Of a DNA stretch of 11,650 bases, positions 1 through 6,983 are shown in pieces (within the stretch, counting starts at the first letter, position 1; each line of letters begins with the position of its first letter). Both the position numbers and the translations under genes were made by a program. The notes beneath the pieces were generated by a model. That model was not told where the DNA came from. It made no database searches and saw only the letters and a list, made by a program, of their open reading frames with translations. Where the stretch lies: the NCBI GenBank assembly GCA_024232355.1, contig JAAEPW010000299.1, forward strand, positions 1 to 11,650, written 5' to 3'. This stretch comes from Chloroflexota bacterium (GTDB lineage Bacteria; Chloroflexota; Anaerolineae; B4-G1).

Positions 1-2
1 AT

Positions 3-67
3 CTTGAAAAAGTTGACGTTTTACCATTTTTGATCGTTTTTCTGACATCTGGACCAACTTTTCCAAG
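3..67. repeat. Imperfect inverted repeat downstream of the cyclase gene
   Basis: The arms CTTGAAAAAGTTG (3-15) and CAACTTTTCCAAG (55-67) are complementary except at one position, which becomes a G:U pair in the minus-strand transcript. A smaller hairpin, CAACTT-TTCC-AAGTTG (55-70), competes with it. The arms lie about 90-155 nt beyond the cyclase stop codon, so on the minus strand this could be a 3'-end structure. It lacks the GC-rich stem plus trailing U-run of a clear intrinsic terminator, although the distal arm itself contains TTTTT. The rest of 1-156 shows no gene that I can support. Confidence 0.35.
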
Positions 68-156
68 TTGCTGGCAGGTATACGGTTTGGCGTCCCCAGG
101 GACGGATTGGCTCTCCTAGCGACTTTTGCGGTATTGCCTTTTAATAGTTCAAGTTC

Positions 157-1764
157 TTACAATTTGGAGTCACTTGCTGTATTTGCGCCTACTATTTCGT
201 AAACTTGCACTGGCTCGATGCGCCCTTTGACCGAGGTCTCGGCTGTTTTTCCGATGTGGACACGGTCAGCGACGCGCTCGTAGGTGGCGTGGGAGATGAG
301 GATAGATGTGCCTAGCTCACGGTTCAATCCTTCGATGCGGCTGGCGACGTTGGCAGGGTCGCCGATGGGCGTATATTCGGCGCGGGCCTCGTAGCCAATG
401 CTGCCGACGAGCGCTACTCCGGTGTGGATGCCAAAGCCGGTATGCAACTCGAAAGCCCCCGCAATACGTCGGATATCGTTGATCTTTACCAGCAGTGCAT
501 TCGCTTTCAGTGCCGCATCGACGGCGTGACGAGCATGGTCGGGGTCGTCCATCGGTGCGCCAAAGAGTGCCAGCACACCGTCGCCGGTGTAGCGAGTGAT
601 GGTGCCACGGTGCTCTCTGATTATTTGGACCAGATTCTCATAGTAGGCGTTGAGTGTTTGGATCACGTCCTCTGGAGGAGTGTGCTCACACCAAGCGGTA
701 AAGTCTCGAATGTCGGTAAAGGCGATGGTTATCTCGCGCCGCTCTCCACCGAGTTGGATATCGCCGTTGAGGATACCATCGCGCACGGCACTGCTCACAT
801 ATTGTCCAAAAGCAGTCTTGATTTGACCGTGTCTAGAGATTTCTTCTGTCATCACGTTAAAGCGCACACTCAAGTCGGCCAGTTCGTCACTGGTGACGGG
901 GTGCGCTCGGACCGTCAGATCACCATCTGCTACAGCCTCCATCACCTGTTCGAGTTCCTGCACCGGTGTCAGAACACTGTGCACCAATAGCAGTGCCAGT
1001 GCAACGGCTACGATACTGGCGAACAACATGATGGCCCCGGTGAGGAGCAGGGCGGTAGAGGGGTCGTCGCCCAACTTGATGGCCTGACTAAAACTAAAAA
1101 GTCCCAGTGTCACTAGTGGCACGATCATGATGGGCAGAATCAAAACCAACAATTTGACGCGCAGACGAAAGCGGTGCACGTGGGGATTATTGAGGTTGGC
1201 CTGGGCGCCTGCCGCCAGTGCAAGGCGAGAGACCGGATACATCATTCGTTCCAGGTAGAATAGAAAAAAGACCAGCGCAATGGCGACCGTAGAGACCATC
1301 GTGACGATCCAGCCTTGCAGCGTCAGTACCAGCCCGAAATCGGCAAACAGGAAAAAGTAGACGGCTTGCGCGGTGTAGGCCAGAATTGCGACTACCATTG
1401 TCCTCCCCACTACTAGAGGGGAGTAGTTGATTGCTTCGATCCAGGTTCGAGTTGCCAGTTCCTGGTCGGGCGGTTCACCGGCGATGGAGGTTGACAGAAA
1501 AGCACGGATATTGGGGGAATAACGGTGGTAAAAGACAAAAGCCATAATGGTCACAAAGACCACCACAATGGTTACTATGCCCACGATATTGTACCAGACA
1601 ACCTGCGTGATGATCTGGATAAAGACCATCGTCCCCAGAAAGGCAGGCAACGTGAGAGTCAACTGACCGCGCAGATAGATCACAATGATGTAGAGTGGGT
1701 ATCCTCGCCAGTTGAGAAAGAGTGTCGAGGGGATGTTGCTGCCCGCAAACTTGTGCTGTTTCAC
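157..1764 (-). CDS. Membrane-bound class III adenylate/guanylate cyclase with HAMP domain
   Basis: Predicted 535-residue inner-membrane signalling enzyme that would convert ATP (possibly GTP) to a cyclic nucleotide. About six hydrophobic segments are visible (roughly residues 36-57, 60-79, 119-142, 147-170, 204-226, 238-262). A HAMP linker follows (about 263-311, containing LTPVQELEQVMEAVADGDL), then the cyclase domain (about 344-525). The metal-binding aspartates are present: D351 in FTDIRDFT and D395 in RYTGDG. N472 and R476 in the PANVASR stretch match the transition-state pair. At the base-recognition positions there is R391 where adenylate cyclases usually have Lys, and T465 where mammalian enzymes have Asp; Thr there is typical of bacterial class IIIb enzymes. 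The start is GTG, preceded by AAGGGAG about 5 nt upstream. The gene is last in the minus-strand block, 127 nt after the Nudix gene. A weak promoter-like pair (TTGAAC at 1849-1844, CAAAAT at 1825-1820, 18-nt spacer) lies in that gap. The class is secure; product specificity is not. Confidence 0.9.
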   Translation of the reverse strand: MKQHKFAGSNIPSTLFLNWRGYPLYIIVIYLRGQLTLTLPAFLGTMVFIQIITQVVWYNIVGIVTIVVVFVTIMAFVFYHRYSPNIRAFLSTSIAGEPPDQELATRTWIEAINYSPLVVGRTMVVAILAYTAQAVYFFLFADFGLVLTLQGWIVTMVSTVAIALVFFLFYLERMMYPVSRLALAAGAQANLNNPHVHRFRLRVKLLVLILPIMIVPLVTLGLFSFSQAIKLGDDPSTALLLTGAIMLFASIVAVALALLLVHSVLTPVQELEQVMEAVADGDLTVRAHPVTSDELADLSVRFNVMTEEISRHGQIKTAFGQYVSSAVRDGILNGDIQLGGERREITIAFTDIRDFTAWCEHTPPEDVIQTLNAYYENLVQIIREHRGTITRYTGDGVLALFGAPMDDPDHARHAVDAALKANALLVKINDIRRIAGAFELHTGFGIHTGVALVGSIGYEARAEYTPIGDPANVASRIEGLNRELGTSILISHATYERVADRVHIGKTAETSVKGRIEPVQVYEIVGANTASDSKL

Positions 1765-1891
1765 GTTGCTCCCTTGCTAAGAAACCGTGAGAGACTAGGC
1801 CCTCGTTGAATTTGTTGTAATTTTGTGATGATTTTTGAGAGTTGTTCAAAAAGCGCCAATTCATTTCTGAATGAGTGAATGCTTTTACTCA

Positions 1892-2425
1892 TCAATAAGC
1901 ACGTTCATTCTTTTGCCAAGCACATACTGCTTGATCATGTCCTCCTCCAGATAGATTTTTTGGGATTTTACGGGCTGTAAAGAAAGTTGGGTTAGCTCCT
2001 TCTCGAGTTGCTCGTAGTTCTCCGTCTATCGGATGGCATTTGTAGACAATGAGAATGCCATTACCTCTGGGGTCATCGGTGAAGAAATAGATGTCTACCA
2101 ATACCTCAGGTTCAACACGCAAGCCTGTTTCCTCATAAACCTCTCGGATAACCGTCTGGCGTGGACTTTCATCCACTTCTGAGTAGCCCGCAGGCAAGTT
2201 CCACGAGTGTTGAAAGGGGGTACTGGTTCGCTGAATTAGTAGCAGTTTTCCATTTTGTTCAATTAACGCACCAGCGCCGACTTTTAATTGAGCATAGTGG
2301 ATACGACCACACTGGGGACAAAAATCCCGTTGTCTTTGCTCAAATTCCCCCAGTTTGAGGGTTGCACCACAATCGGAACAGAATGTCACAAGTGAATTTC
2401 CTTTAATTTCAGCAATGTTGTTCAT
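1892..2425 (-). CDS. Nudix hydrolase with N-terminal zinc ribbon
   Basis: A 177-residue cytosolic pyrophosphohydrolase of the Nudix family, which cleaves nucleoside diphosphates linked to another moiety. An N-terminal zinc ribbon is visible with Cys pairs C16/C19 (CSDC) and C36/C39 (CPQC). The Nudix fold follows, with a complete Nudix box at residues 80-102: G, five residues, E, seven residues, then REVYEETGL, so the metal-binding glutamates are intact. The zinc ribbon plus Nudix layout resembles NudC-type NADH pyrophosphatases, but the NudC-specific motif after the box is not evident. The protein is also shorter than NudC, so the substrate is unknown. The ATG has no obvious Shine-Dalgarno, and no alternative start is better. 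A 149-nt gap separates it from the upstream gene and contains strong inverted repeats (2464-2543) that would lie in its leader. Confidence 0.9.
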   Translation of the reverse strand: MNNIAEIKGNSLVTFCSDCGATLKLGEFEQRQRDFCPQCGRIHYAQLKVGAGALIEQNGKLLLIQRTSTPFQHSWNLPAGYSEVDESPRQTVIREVYEETGLRVEPEVLVDIYFFTDDPRGNGILIVYKCHPIDGELRATREGANPTFFTARKIPKNLSGGGHDQAVCAWQKNERAY

Positions 2426-2463
2426 TTTGGTGTCTGTGCGGTTAATCGTTATTTCTGAATAGC

Positions 2464-2543
2464 GCCCAAAACCCCTTTAGCGTTCTTCATTTTGCGAGAA
2501 ACAGCAAGGGCGGGGTTTTGGGCCTTTTTCAAAAAGCTGTTTC
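2464..2543. repeat. Two interleaved inverted repeats upstream of the Nudix gene
   Basis: Pair A is a perfect 12-bp inverted repeat, GCCCAAAACCCC (2464-2475) with GGGGTTTTGGGC (2512-2523). Pair B is a perfect 9-bp inverted repeat, AGAAACAGC (2497-2505) with GCTGTTTCT (2535-2543). The left arm of B lies in the loop of A, and its right arm lies beyond A. The two stems are therefore either mutually exclusive or form a pseudoknot. A further palindrome, CTTTTTCAAAAAG (2524-2536), sits between them. On the plus strand, pair A is followed by TTTTT and looks like a terminator with a very long loop, but no plus-strand gene ends here. On the minus strand there is no U-run; the element falls about 40-120 nt before the Nudix start. 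Function is unknown: leader RNA, operator or small palindromic repeat. Confidence 0.5.
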
Positions 2544-2574
2544 TTGGCAGCCTGTTTCTGGACAATGCATCGAC

Positions 2575-3249
2575 TCAGCATGGTATCCAATAGTCCAACA
2601 ATCCAATCTCTCGTTTTTTTGCGGCTCTTTTGCGATAACCAACTGCGCGCGATATTTCTTTGTGCAGCAACCGCCAGGTCTGAGGAGATGCAAGACGGTA
2701 ACTTTTTAGGTACTCTTGCAGGTGGTCGGTGGGCAAGTTGGCGACCGAGTCCGACACCGACGTCGCAACTTGAACCCTTGGTTGACTAGCATCTTGCGAG
2801 CCTTGTTCCAGGATGCCCAATGCCATCAATCCGCCCTGGACTTTTTCCACGATCTGCCGCCAGGGATTTGGATGATTCTCTTTCAAAAGGACATAGACCA
2901 GAGTCTGGACTCTGTGCCGTTCCTCCGGCCGGAGTTGGGCAGCGAGATGCGCCAGCCAGGCTTCCAGAGTGGATTGGGGCCAGGGAATGGGCGTTTCTTG
3001 TGGTTCGGCGAGGAGGATTTGGGTTGTTTGTAGGCCGAAAAGCACTTGCTGGGGTTGAATTTGCAGTTCCAATACGCCCTGGTCTGCGCAGGCCAAGAGA
3101 GCTATTTTGATCAGTGTCTTTCCCAGATCGCTCGATGAGACAATGATGCCGTTGGGTAGTTCCAGCTTTTTCCATTTCTGAACAAAAGTCTCTGCTCGGA
3201 GTAAGACGATCTGACTGGGACTTAGTTGTTCCAAGAGGGTTTGTGACAT
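2575..3249 (-). CDS. Conserved-looking hypothetical protein, 224 residues
   Basis: I do not recognise the family. The product is predicted soluble, with no signal peptide or membrane segment. The first about 160 residues look like a folded mixed alpha/beta domain: RAETFVQKW, an LPNG turn, then a hydrophobic helix DLGKTLIKIALLACADQG followed by strands. A Gln/Ser-rich linker (about 160-175) follows, then a basic helical tail ending in LLDYWIPC. The pattern of helix plus LPxG is faintly like GPP34-type proteins, but I would not assign it. The ATG is well supported: the stop codon of ppgK is embedded in TAGGAG, which serves as Shine-Dalgarno 5 nt before the ATG, so translation is probably coupled to ppgK. 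It is the last tightly packed gene of the ftsY block. Confidence 0.8.
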   Translation of the reverse strand: MSQTLLEQLSPSQIVLLRAETFVQKWKKLELPNGIIVSSSDLGKTLIKIALLACADQGVLELQIQPQQVLFGLQTTQILLAEPQETPIPWPQSTLEAWLAHLAAQLRPEERHRVQTLVYVLLKENHPNPWRQIVEKVQGGLMALGILEQGSQDASQPRVQVATSVSDSVANLPTDHLQEYLKSYRLASPQTWRLLHKEISRAVGYRKRAAKKREIGLLDYWIPC

Positions 3250-3257
3250 ACTTGCTC

Positions 3258-4004
3258 CTAGGTCATATCCTTTGCCGCCAGAGCTGCCCCTACGATACCA
3301 GCGTTGTTTCGCAACTGAGCCGGTACAACTTGGGCTTGTGTGTGCAGCAAATGCAGGAACTTTTCGTGTCTCTTGCTCACTCCTCCGCCTAGGATGAACA
3401 GATCGGGTGAGAAGAGAACCTCTAACCGATTCAAATACTCATTGACTCGGGTAGCCCACTCGTCCCAGTCTAGATTTTCCTTTTTACGGATAAAGGCAGA
3501 GGCATAGTGCTCGGCATCCATGCCTTTCATTTCCATATGACCGAGTTCTGTGTTGGGCATCAACACACCGTTCACGAATATGGCACTACCAATCCCAGTG
3601 CCCAGGGTTAGCAGAAAGATTATGCCCTTTTTCGTGTGGAGGCGGCCAATACCATATTTCATTTCGGCGATGCCGGCGGCGTCGGCGTCGTTGATCAAGA
3701 CTACCGGACAACCGGTCTTTTTCTTGAGCAGTTTGCTGCCGTCGACGCCAATCCAGGATTTATCCACGTTGGCGGCCGAGTAGACGATTCCCTTTTTGAC
3801 CACTGCTGGGAATGTACAGCCGATAGGCCTTTTCCAGTCAAAGTGTTTGGCGATTTGTGCTACAGTGTCGCCGACGGCATCGGGTGTAGAGGGCTGTGGG
3901 GTGGGGATGCGGTAGCGCTCTGCAGCCAATATTCCTTTTTTGATTTTCACGGGTGCCCCTTTGACGCCGGAACCTCCAATATCAATTCCCAGAATAATTT
4001 TCAT
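3258..4004 (-). CDS. ppgK: Polyphosphate glucokinase (ROK family)
   Basis: A 248-residue cytosolic kinase of the ROK superfamily that phosphorylates glucose to glucose-6-phosphate using inorganic polyphosphate, in many members also ATP. Visible motifs are the N-terminal phosphate loop DIGGSGVKG (8-16), the catalytic Asp in LINDADAAG (D106), TLGTGIGSA (133-141) and the PpgK-typical NGxLxPNTELGH (145-156). The length matches PpgK rather than the longer ROK repressors and glucokinases. There is no N-terminal helix-turn-helix and no ROK zinc-binding Cys cluster. Lysine-rich patches ([13 protein letters not shown]) would suit an anionic polymer substrate, which is inference. The start follows the tilS stop by 18 nt, with AAGGA about 10 nt upstream. 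The stop TAG forms part of the next gene's ribosome-binding site. Confidence 0.9.
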   Translation of the reverse strand: MKIILGIDIGGSGVKGAPVKIKKGILAAERYRIPTPQPSTPDAVGDTVAQIAKHFDWKRPIGCTFPAVVKKGIVYSAANVDKSWIGVDGSKLLKKKTGCPVVLINDADAAGIAEMKYGIGRLHTKKGIIFLLTLGTGIGSAIFVNGVLMPNTELGHMEMKGMDAEHYASAFIRKKENLDWDEWATRVNEYLNRLEVLFSPDLFILGGGVSKRHEKFLHLLHTQAQVVPAQLRNNAGIVGAALAAKDMT

Positions 4005-4022
4005 ATAACTTTTTTCCTTATA

Positions 4023-5537
4023 TCAATAACTTGGTGTGTTGAACCATAGTTGTATTACTCGCCGAGTCTCTGGTATGACTAGAACCTGATCGTTCACGCG
4101 CTGACCACACACCCATACGATTTCGTCACCTGCCGTCACCAATGGCACGTGGTCGCGCCAGGCACGTGGGATTTTGAGATTGATCATAAATGCGCTCAAC
4201 TTGACGCTGTGTCCATCCATTCCCTGGGGGCAGAAACGGTCTCCTGGTCGACGAGACCGCAGTACCAAGGGACCGGTGAGTTTATCCGCATCGAGGTAAG
4301 CCGTCCATGGATCAGGGGAGGAAATAATTTCGGCCAAATCCCATTGTTCCAATATCTCGGCGTGTAGCATCCAATCCGAATCAGTGAGTGATGTTGTGCC
4401 TGGTGTTTCTATTGCTAACGGTTTCAAGCTCCACAATAACGGTTCGTCGGATAGTGGCGGGGGGGCAGTACCAAAGTTGCCCATAATGAGTGTGTCATAG
4501 TTCACAGTGAGCGCTAACCCCTTTGGCAGCGTGGCCTGAGCACCAGTCTCTCCGTGTAGGCCAATTTGTCGAGCATTCTCCACGTGGTAAAAATCTACAT
4601 CTCGAAGGCTTTTGCGCAGCCGGTAGGTTGCCTGGCGTATAGTGGCGCGCTGCATAGCCACTGGCAGTGCGCGCCATTTGGTTTTGTCAAAGGTGGTGAA
4701 CTCGTCGCCCGTCTCACATACGACCTCGATCCAGGTTTGTTCTTGCAGTTGGGTCAGCAGTTCATAGTCGGCGGCTACCACAGCAGCGGTACGACACAGC
4801 CGAGTGCGGATATTGGGATTGTAGGTTTCTAACAACGGCAATAGTTCGTGGCGGAGACGGTTGCGAAAATAGGTCGTGTCTAGATTAGAATGGTCAAAGC
4901 GGGACGCGATATTTTGGTTCGCGCAGTACTGTTCAATATCGGCACGCGGAATTTCCAAGAGCGGACGGATGATACAGGATGCAGAATGCAAGAGACTGTG
5001 ATATGGTTCTTTGTGTCCTGTCTCTTGCATCGCGAGTCGATAATCCGTGAGCGGGGTTAGGGGAAGCATACCGCGCAACCCTGTTGGCCCAGCTCCGCGC
5101 AAAAAGTGCATCAGTACTGTCTCTGCTTGGTCATCAGCGTTATGGCCGACTGTAATTTTATGCACACCTGCCTCGTTGGCCACTTGCGCCAGGAACATAT
5201 AACGCACACGCCGGGCAGTCTCCTCAAAGGCCAGTTTGTGCGCGCGGGCTAACGCGGGCACGTCTTGCCTATCGACTGTGATTGCTAATCCCCATTCAGT
5301 AGCGAGCGTGGTCACAAATTCGGCATCGGCGTCAGCCTCTGCCCCGCGTGCCCCATGGTGCAGGTGGGCCACGTGAATCCGCAGGCGATATCCTTGTTCC
5401 CTGTTCAAGCGCAACAGGATGTGGAGCAAGCAGACTGAATCTGGTCCGCCCGAAACACCGACGACCAGTCCGTCGTCAGGGGCCAGCAGACCGTGCTTTT
5501 CGATGGTGTGCCGGACTTGCTTTAGGATATCAGTCAA
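4023..5537 (-). CDS. tilS: tRNA(Ile)-lysidine synthase
   Basis: A 504-residue enzyme that attaches lysine to C34 of the tRNA-Ile CAU anticodon (ATP-dependent), switching its decoding from AUG to AUA. The N-terminal PP-loop ATPase is clear: SGGPDS at residues 29-34, HLHHGARG (58-65), GHNADDQAETVLMHFLRG (131-148), GLRGM (153-157) and RPLLEIPR (191-198). A C-terminal TilS domain is present near the end (RSRRPGDRF), so this is a long-form enzyme. The linker between GLRGM and RPLLEIPR carries an extra stretch encoded by a palindromic DNA segment (4986-5030). The start is TTG, the first possible one after an in-frame stop 6 nt upstream. It has no good Shine-Dalgarno, so expression may rely on translation arriving from the upstream gene, which ends 28 nt before. 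Confidence 0.94.
   Translation of the reverse strand: MTDILKQVRHTIEKHGLLAPDDGLVVGVSGGPDSVCLLHILLRLNREQGYRLRIHVAHLHHGARGAEADADAEFVTTLATEWGLAITVDRQDVPALARAHKLAFEETARRVRYMFLAQVANEAGVHKITVGHNADDQAETVLMHFLRGAGPTGLRGMLPLTPLTDYRLAMQETGHKEPYHSLLHSASCIIRPLLEIPRADIEQYCANQNIASRFDHSNLDTTYFRNRLRHELLPLLETYNPNIRTRLCRTAAVVAADYELLTQLQEQTWIEVVCETGDEFTTFDKTKWRALPVAMQRATIRQATYRLRKSLRDVDFYHVENARQIGLHGETGAQATLPKGLALTVNYDTLIMGNFGTAPPPLSDEPLLWSLKPLAIETPGTTSLTDSDWMLHAEILEQWDLAEIISSPDPWTAYLDADKLTGPLVLRSRRPGDRFCPQGMDGHSVKLSAFMINLKIPRAWRDHVPLVTAGDEIVWVCGQRVNDQVLVIPETRRVIQLWFNTPSY
4986..5030. repeat. Palindromic segment inside tilS
   Basis: ATGCAAGAGAC (4986-4996) and GTCTCTTGCAT (5020-5030) form a perfect 11-bp inverted repeat around a 23-nt loop. 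It lies in frame within tilS and encodes part of a linker between the conserved GLRGM and IIRPLLEIPR motifs; the arms encode about MQET and SLLH. Such a hairpin in a variable loop is what a small palindromic element tolerated inside a gene would look like. Linkers of variable length also occur naturally at this place in TilS. No second copy was seen in the window. Confidence 0.5.
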
Positions 5538-5565
5538 GAGCTAGATACTTTGCGCTGGCCTGTCT

Positions 5566-6921
5566 CTACAAACGCATTACTGAACCACAGTACTCGCACG
5601 TGATCTCTTGCATACCGCGTACGATTTCGGTGCTGAGGGTTGCTCCGCACGTGGCGCACTTGGTCGGTGCGTCGCGAATAGCCTCGACCGCTTCTTCATT
5701 CTTGGGTTGCGTACGTTCTTTGTCGATTTCCCCAGACTTGACCCTGCCGATCAATCTGGCCCATTCGTCGTTGTCGGTATGGATCATGCGAAGCGTGGCC
5801 TCACTCAAGTCGGCCTCGGGAGCAAAATACAGTTCCAACAGCTCTTTGCGTTTGAGGAATTTCTTCTTGTCGACGGCTTTGATTTCCTCGATCTGTCTGA
5901 TGGGGACCTCAAAGATGAGTTCCTGCACGGTCTCTTTCTCGGTGGTGATAAAGAGTACCTTTTTAGTAGCTACCTCTTCTTTTCGCTCAAAGAGCAGTCG
6001 TTCATCGGTGAGATAAAGTAATCCCTCTGGCCCTTCGTCTTCTCTCTCGATGTACTGGGCTTTGCAATATGCCACGGCGTCCTCAATTGGATGGAGTTGA
6101 AAACTGGCCTCGTCTATCTGGTCGAGTAATCTTTTGGCCTTTCCTACCTGGGCACGAGTTTGGTTCACGTTTTTCTGGAGTGGTTCATACATTGCCTTGA
6201 CCGCTGACTGGGCTGCATAAACTTTGCTCTCTAACGTCTCTATGGTGCTTTCGGCCCGGTTCACCCTAGAGGCGTTGCCGCTCATCGCTTGATTCAACGT
6301 GCGTTCAGCCGCGTCGGAATCCTGCTCTAGATCTTGTGTGCGTTTTTCTACCTCGTCGGCTACTCGACCTTTCATCTCGTCCCATTGCTCGGACAGTACG
6401 CCGATCTTGTTTTCCATGAAACTGCGAAAAACATACCCTCGGGTGCGTAGTTCCTCGATCTCGGTCGGCAGCAGGGATAGGGTCGTGTCGACGTCTGCCA
6501 TCTCGGTGTGCACCTGGGTCAACAGCATTGACTCTTGTAAATCGCTGAATTGGGTTTGTAGTTCGTTCAGTTTGACTTGGGATTCTTCACTTAGTGCCGC
6601 GGCGGCTGCTGTCGCAGCAGCTGCACCTGCTGCCGCCCTTGTGGCGGCGTTCCTGCGGGCGGCTGCTGTCGCGGCGCTTTTGCGGGCGGCTGCTCCTCTT
6701 TGTGCAGCAGTGGGGGTAGAGCGCGTTGGTTTTTCTGGCCTGGTCGTCTTGGTTGGTCTTGTTGTTTTCGTGGGCTTTGACGGCTTTTTGACCTTGGGTG
6801 GCGTCGGCCTTCTAGCAGAAGTTGGTGAAGGCTTTGCAGTAGGTCTCTTTTTGCTGGGCGTCACTTTTTTCTTGACCGGTTTCGAAGATATGGATGATTT
6901 TTTAGGGGATTTTTTCTTCAT
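5566..6921 (-). CDS. Basic-tailed coiled-coil protein with PH/GRAM-like region and zinc ribbon
   Basis: A 451-residue protein of unknown function, not recognised as a named family. Domain order: residues 1-70 are a Lys/Arg/Pro/Ser/Thr-rich disordered tail with short repeats (KTTRPTKTTRPEKPTRS). Residues 72-110 are an Ala-rich helix, giving a histone-H1-like composition. Residues 111-270 are charged helices with coiled-coil character. Residues 275-397 are a compact beta-rich region (GLLYLTDERLLFER, then ELIFEVPIRQIEEIKAV) of the kind seen in bacterial PH/GRAM-like domains. Residues 422-445 are a zinc ribbon with CATC and CEYC. No signal peptide or membrane segment is seen. The ATG is preceded by AAGGAG 7 nt upstream. 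It sits 43 nt after prfB and 28 nt before tilS, so it is co-transcribed with translation genes. The basic tail could bind nucleic acid or polyphosphate; that is inference only. Confidence 0.85.
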   Translation of the reverse strand: MKKKSPKKSSISSKPVKKKVTPSKKRPTAKPSPTSARRPTPPKVKKPSKPTKTTRPTKTTRPEKPTRSTPTAAQRGAAARKSAATAAARRNAATRAAAGAAAATAAAAALSEESQVKLNELQTQFSDLQESMLLTQVHTEMADVDTTLSLLPTEIEELRTRGYVFRSFMENKIGVLSEQWDEMKGRVADEVEKRTQDLEQDSDAAERTLNQAMSGNASRVNRAESTIETLESKVYAAQSAVKAMYEPLQKNVNQTRAQVGKAKRLLDQIDEASFQLHPIEDAVAYCKAQYIEREDEGPEGLLYLTDERLLFERKEEVATKKVLFITTEKETVQELIFEVPIRQIEEIKAVDKKKFLKRKELLELYFAPEADLSEATLRMIHTDNDEWARLIGRVKSGEIDKERTQPKNEEAVEAIRDAPTKCATCGATLSTEIVRGMQEITCEYCGSVMRL

Positions 6922-6951
6922 TTTTCAACTCCTTATCTTGGTTTATCGTAG

Positions 6952-6983
6952 ATTGCCAGAATCACTAATTGCCAGAATCATTG
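6952..6983. repeat. Tandem duplication across the prfB stop codon
   Basis: ATTGCCAGAATCA occurs at 6952-6964 and again at 6968-6980, separated by CTA; the period is 16 bp. The TAG stop of prfB (6967-6965) lies between the two copies, so the second copy duplicates the last coding bases just beyond the stop. This is probably a recent replication-slippage duplication. It leaves the protein end intact. Confidence 0.7.

Noticed and set aside
424..990. A 188-codon plus-strand open frame within the cyclase region.
   Set aside because: It is fully antisense to the conserved cyclase catalytic and HAMP domains.
1436..1460. A GGTTCGAG string resembling a tRNA T-loop.
   Set aside because: It lies inside the cyclase reading frame, and no acceptor, D or anticodon arms can be built around it.
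1863..2460. The 10-mer ATTTCTGAAT at 1863-1872 and 2451-2460 flanks the Nudix gene like a target-site duplication.
   Set aside because: Many 10-mer pairs are expected by chance in 11.6 kb, and there are no terminal inverted repeats or transposase.
5348..6016. A 222-codon plus-strand open frame.
   Set aside because: It lies across the opposite strand of two well-supported genes (tilS and the 451-residue gene) and its low-complexity Ser/Arg composition has no family signal.
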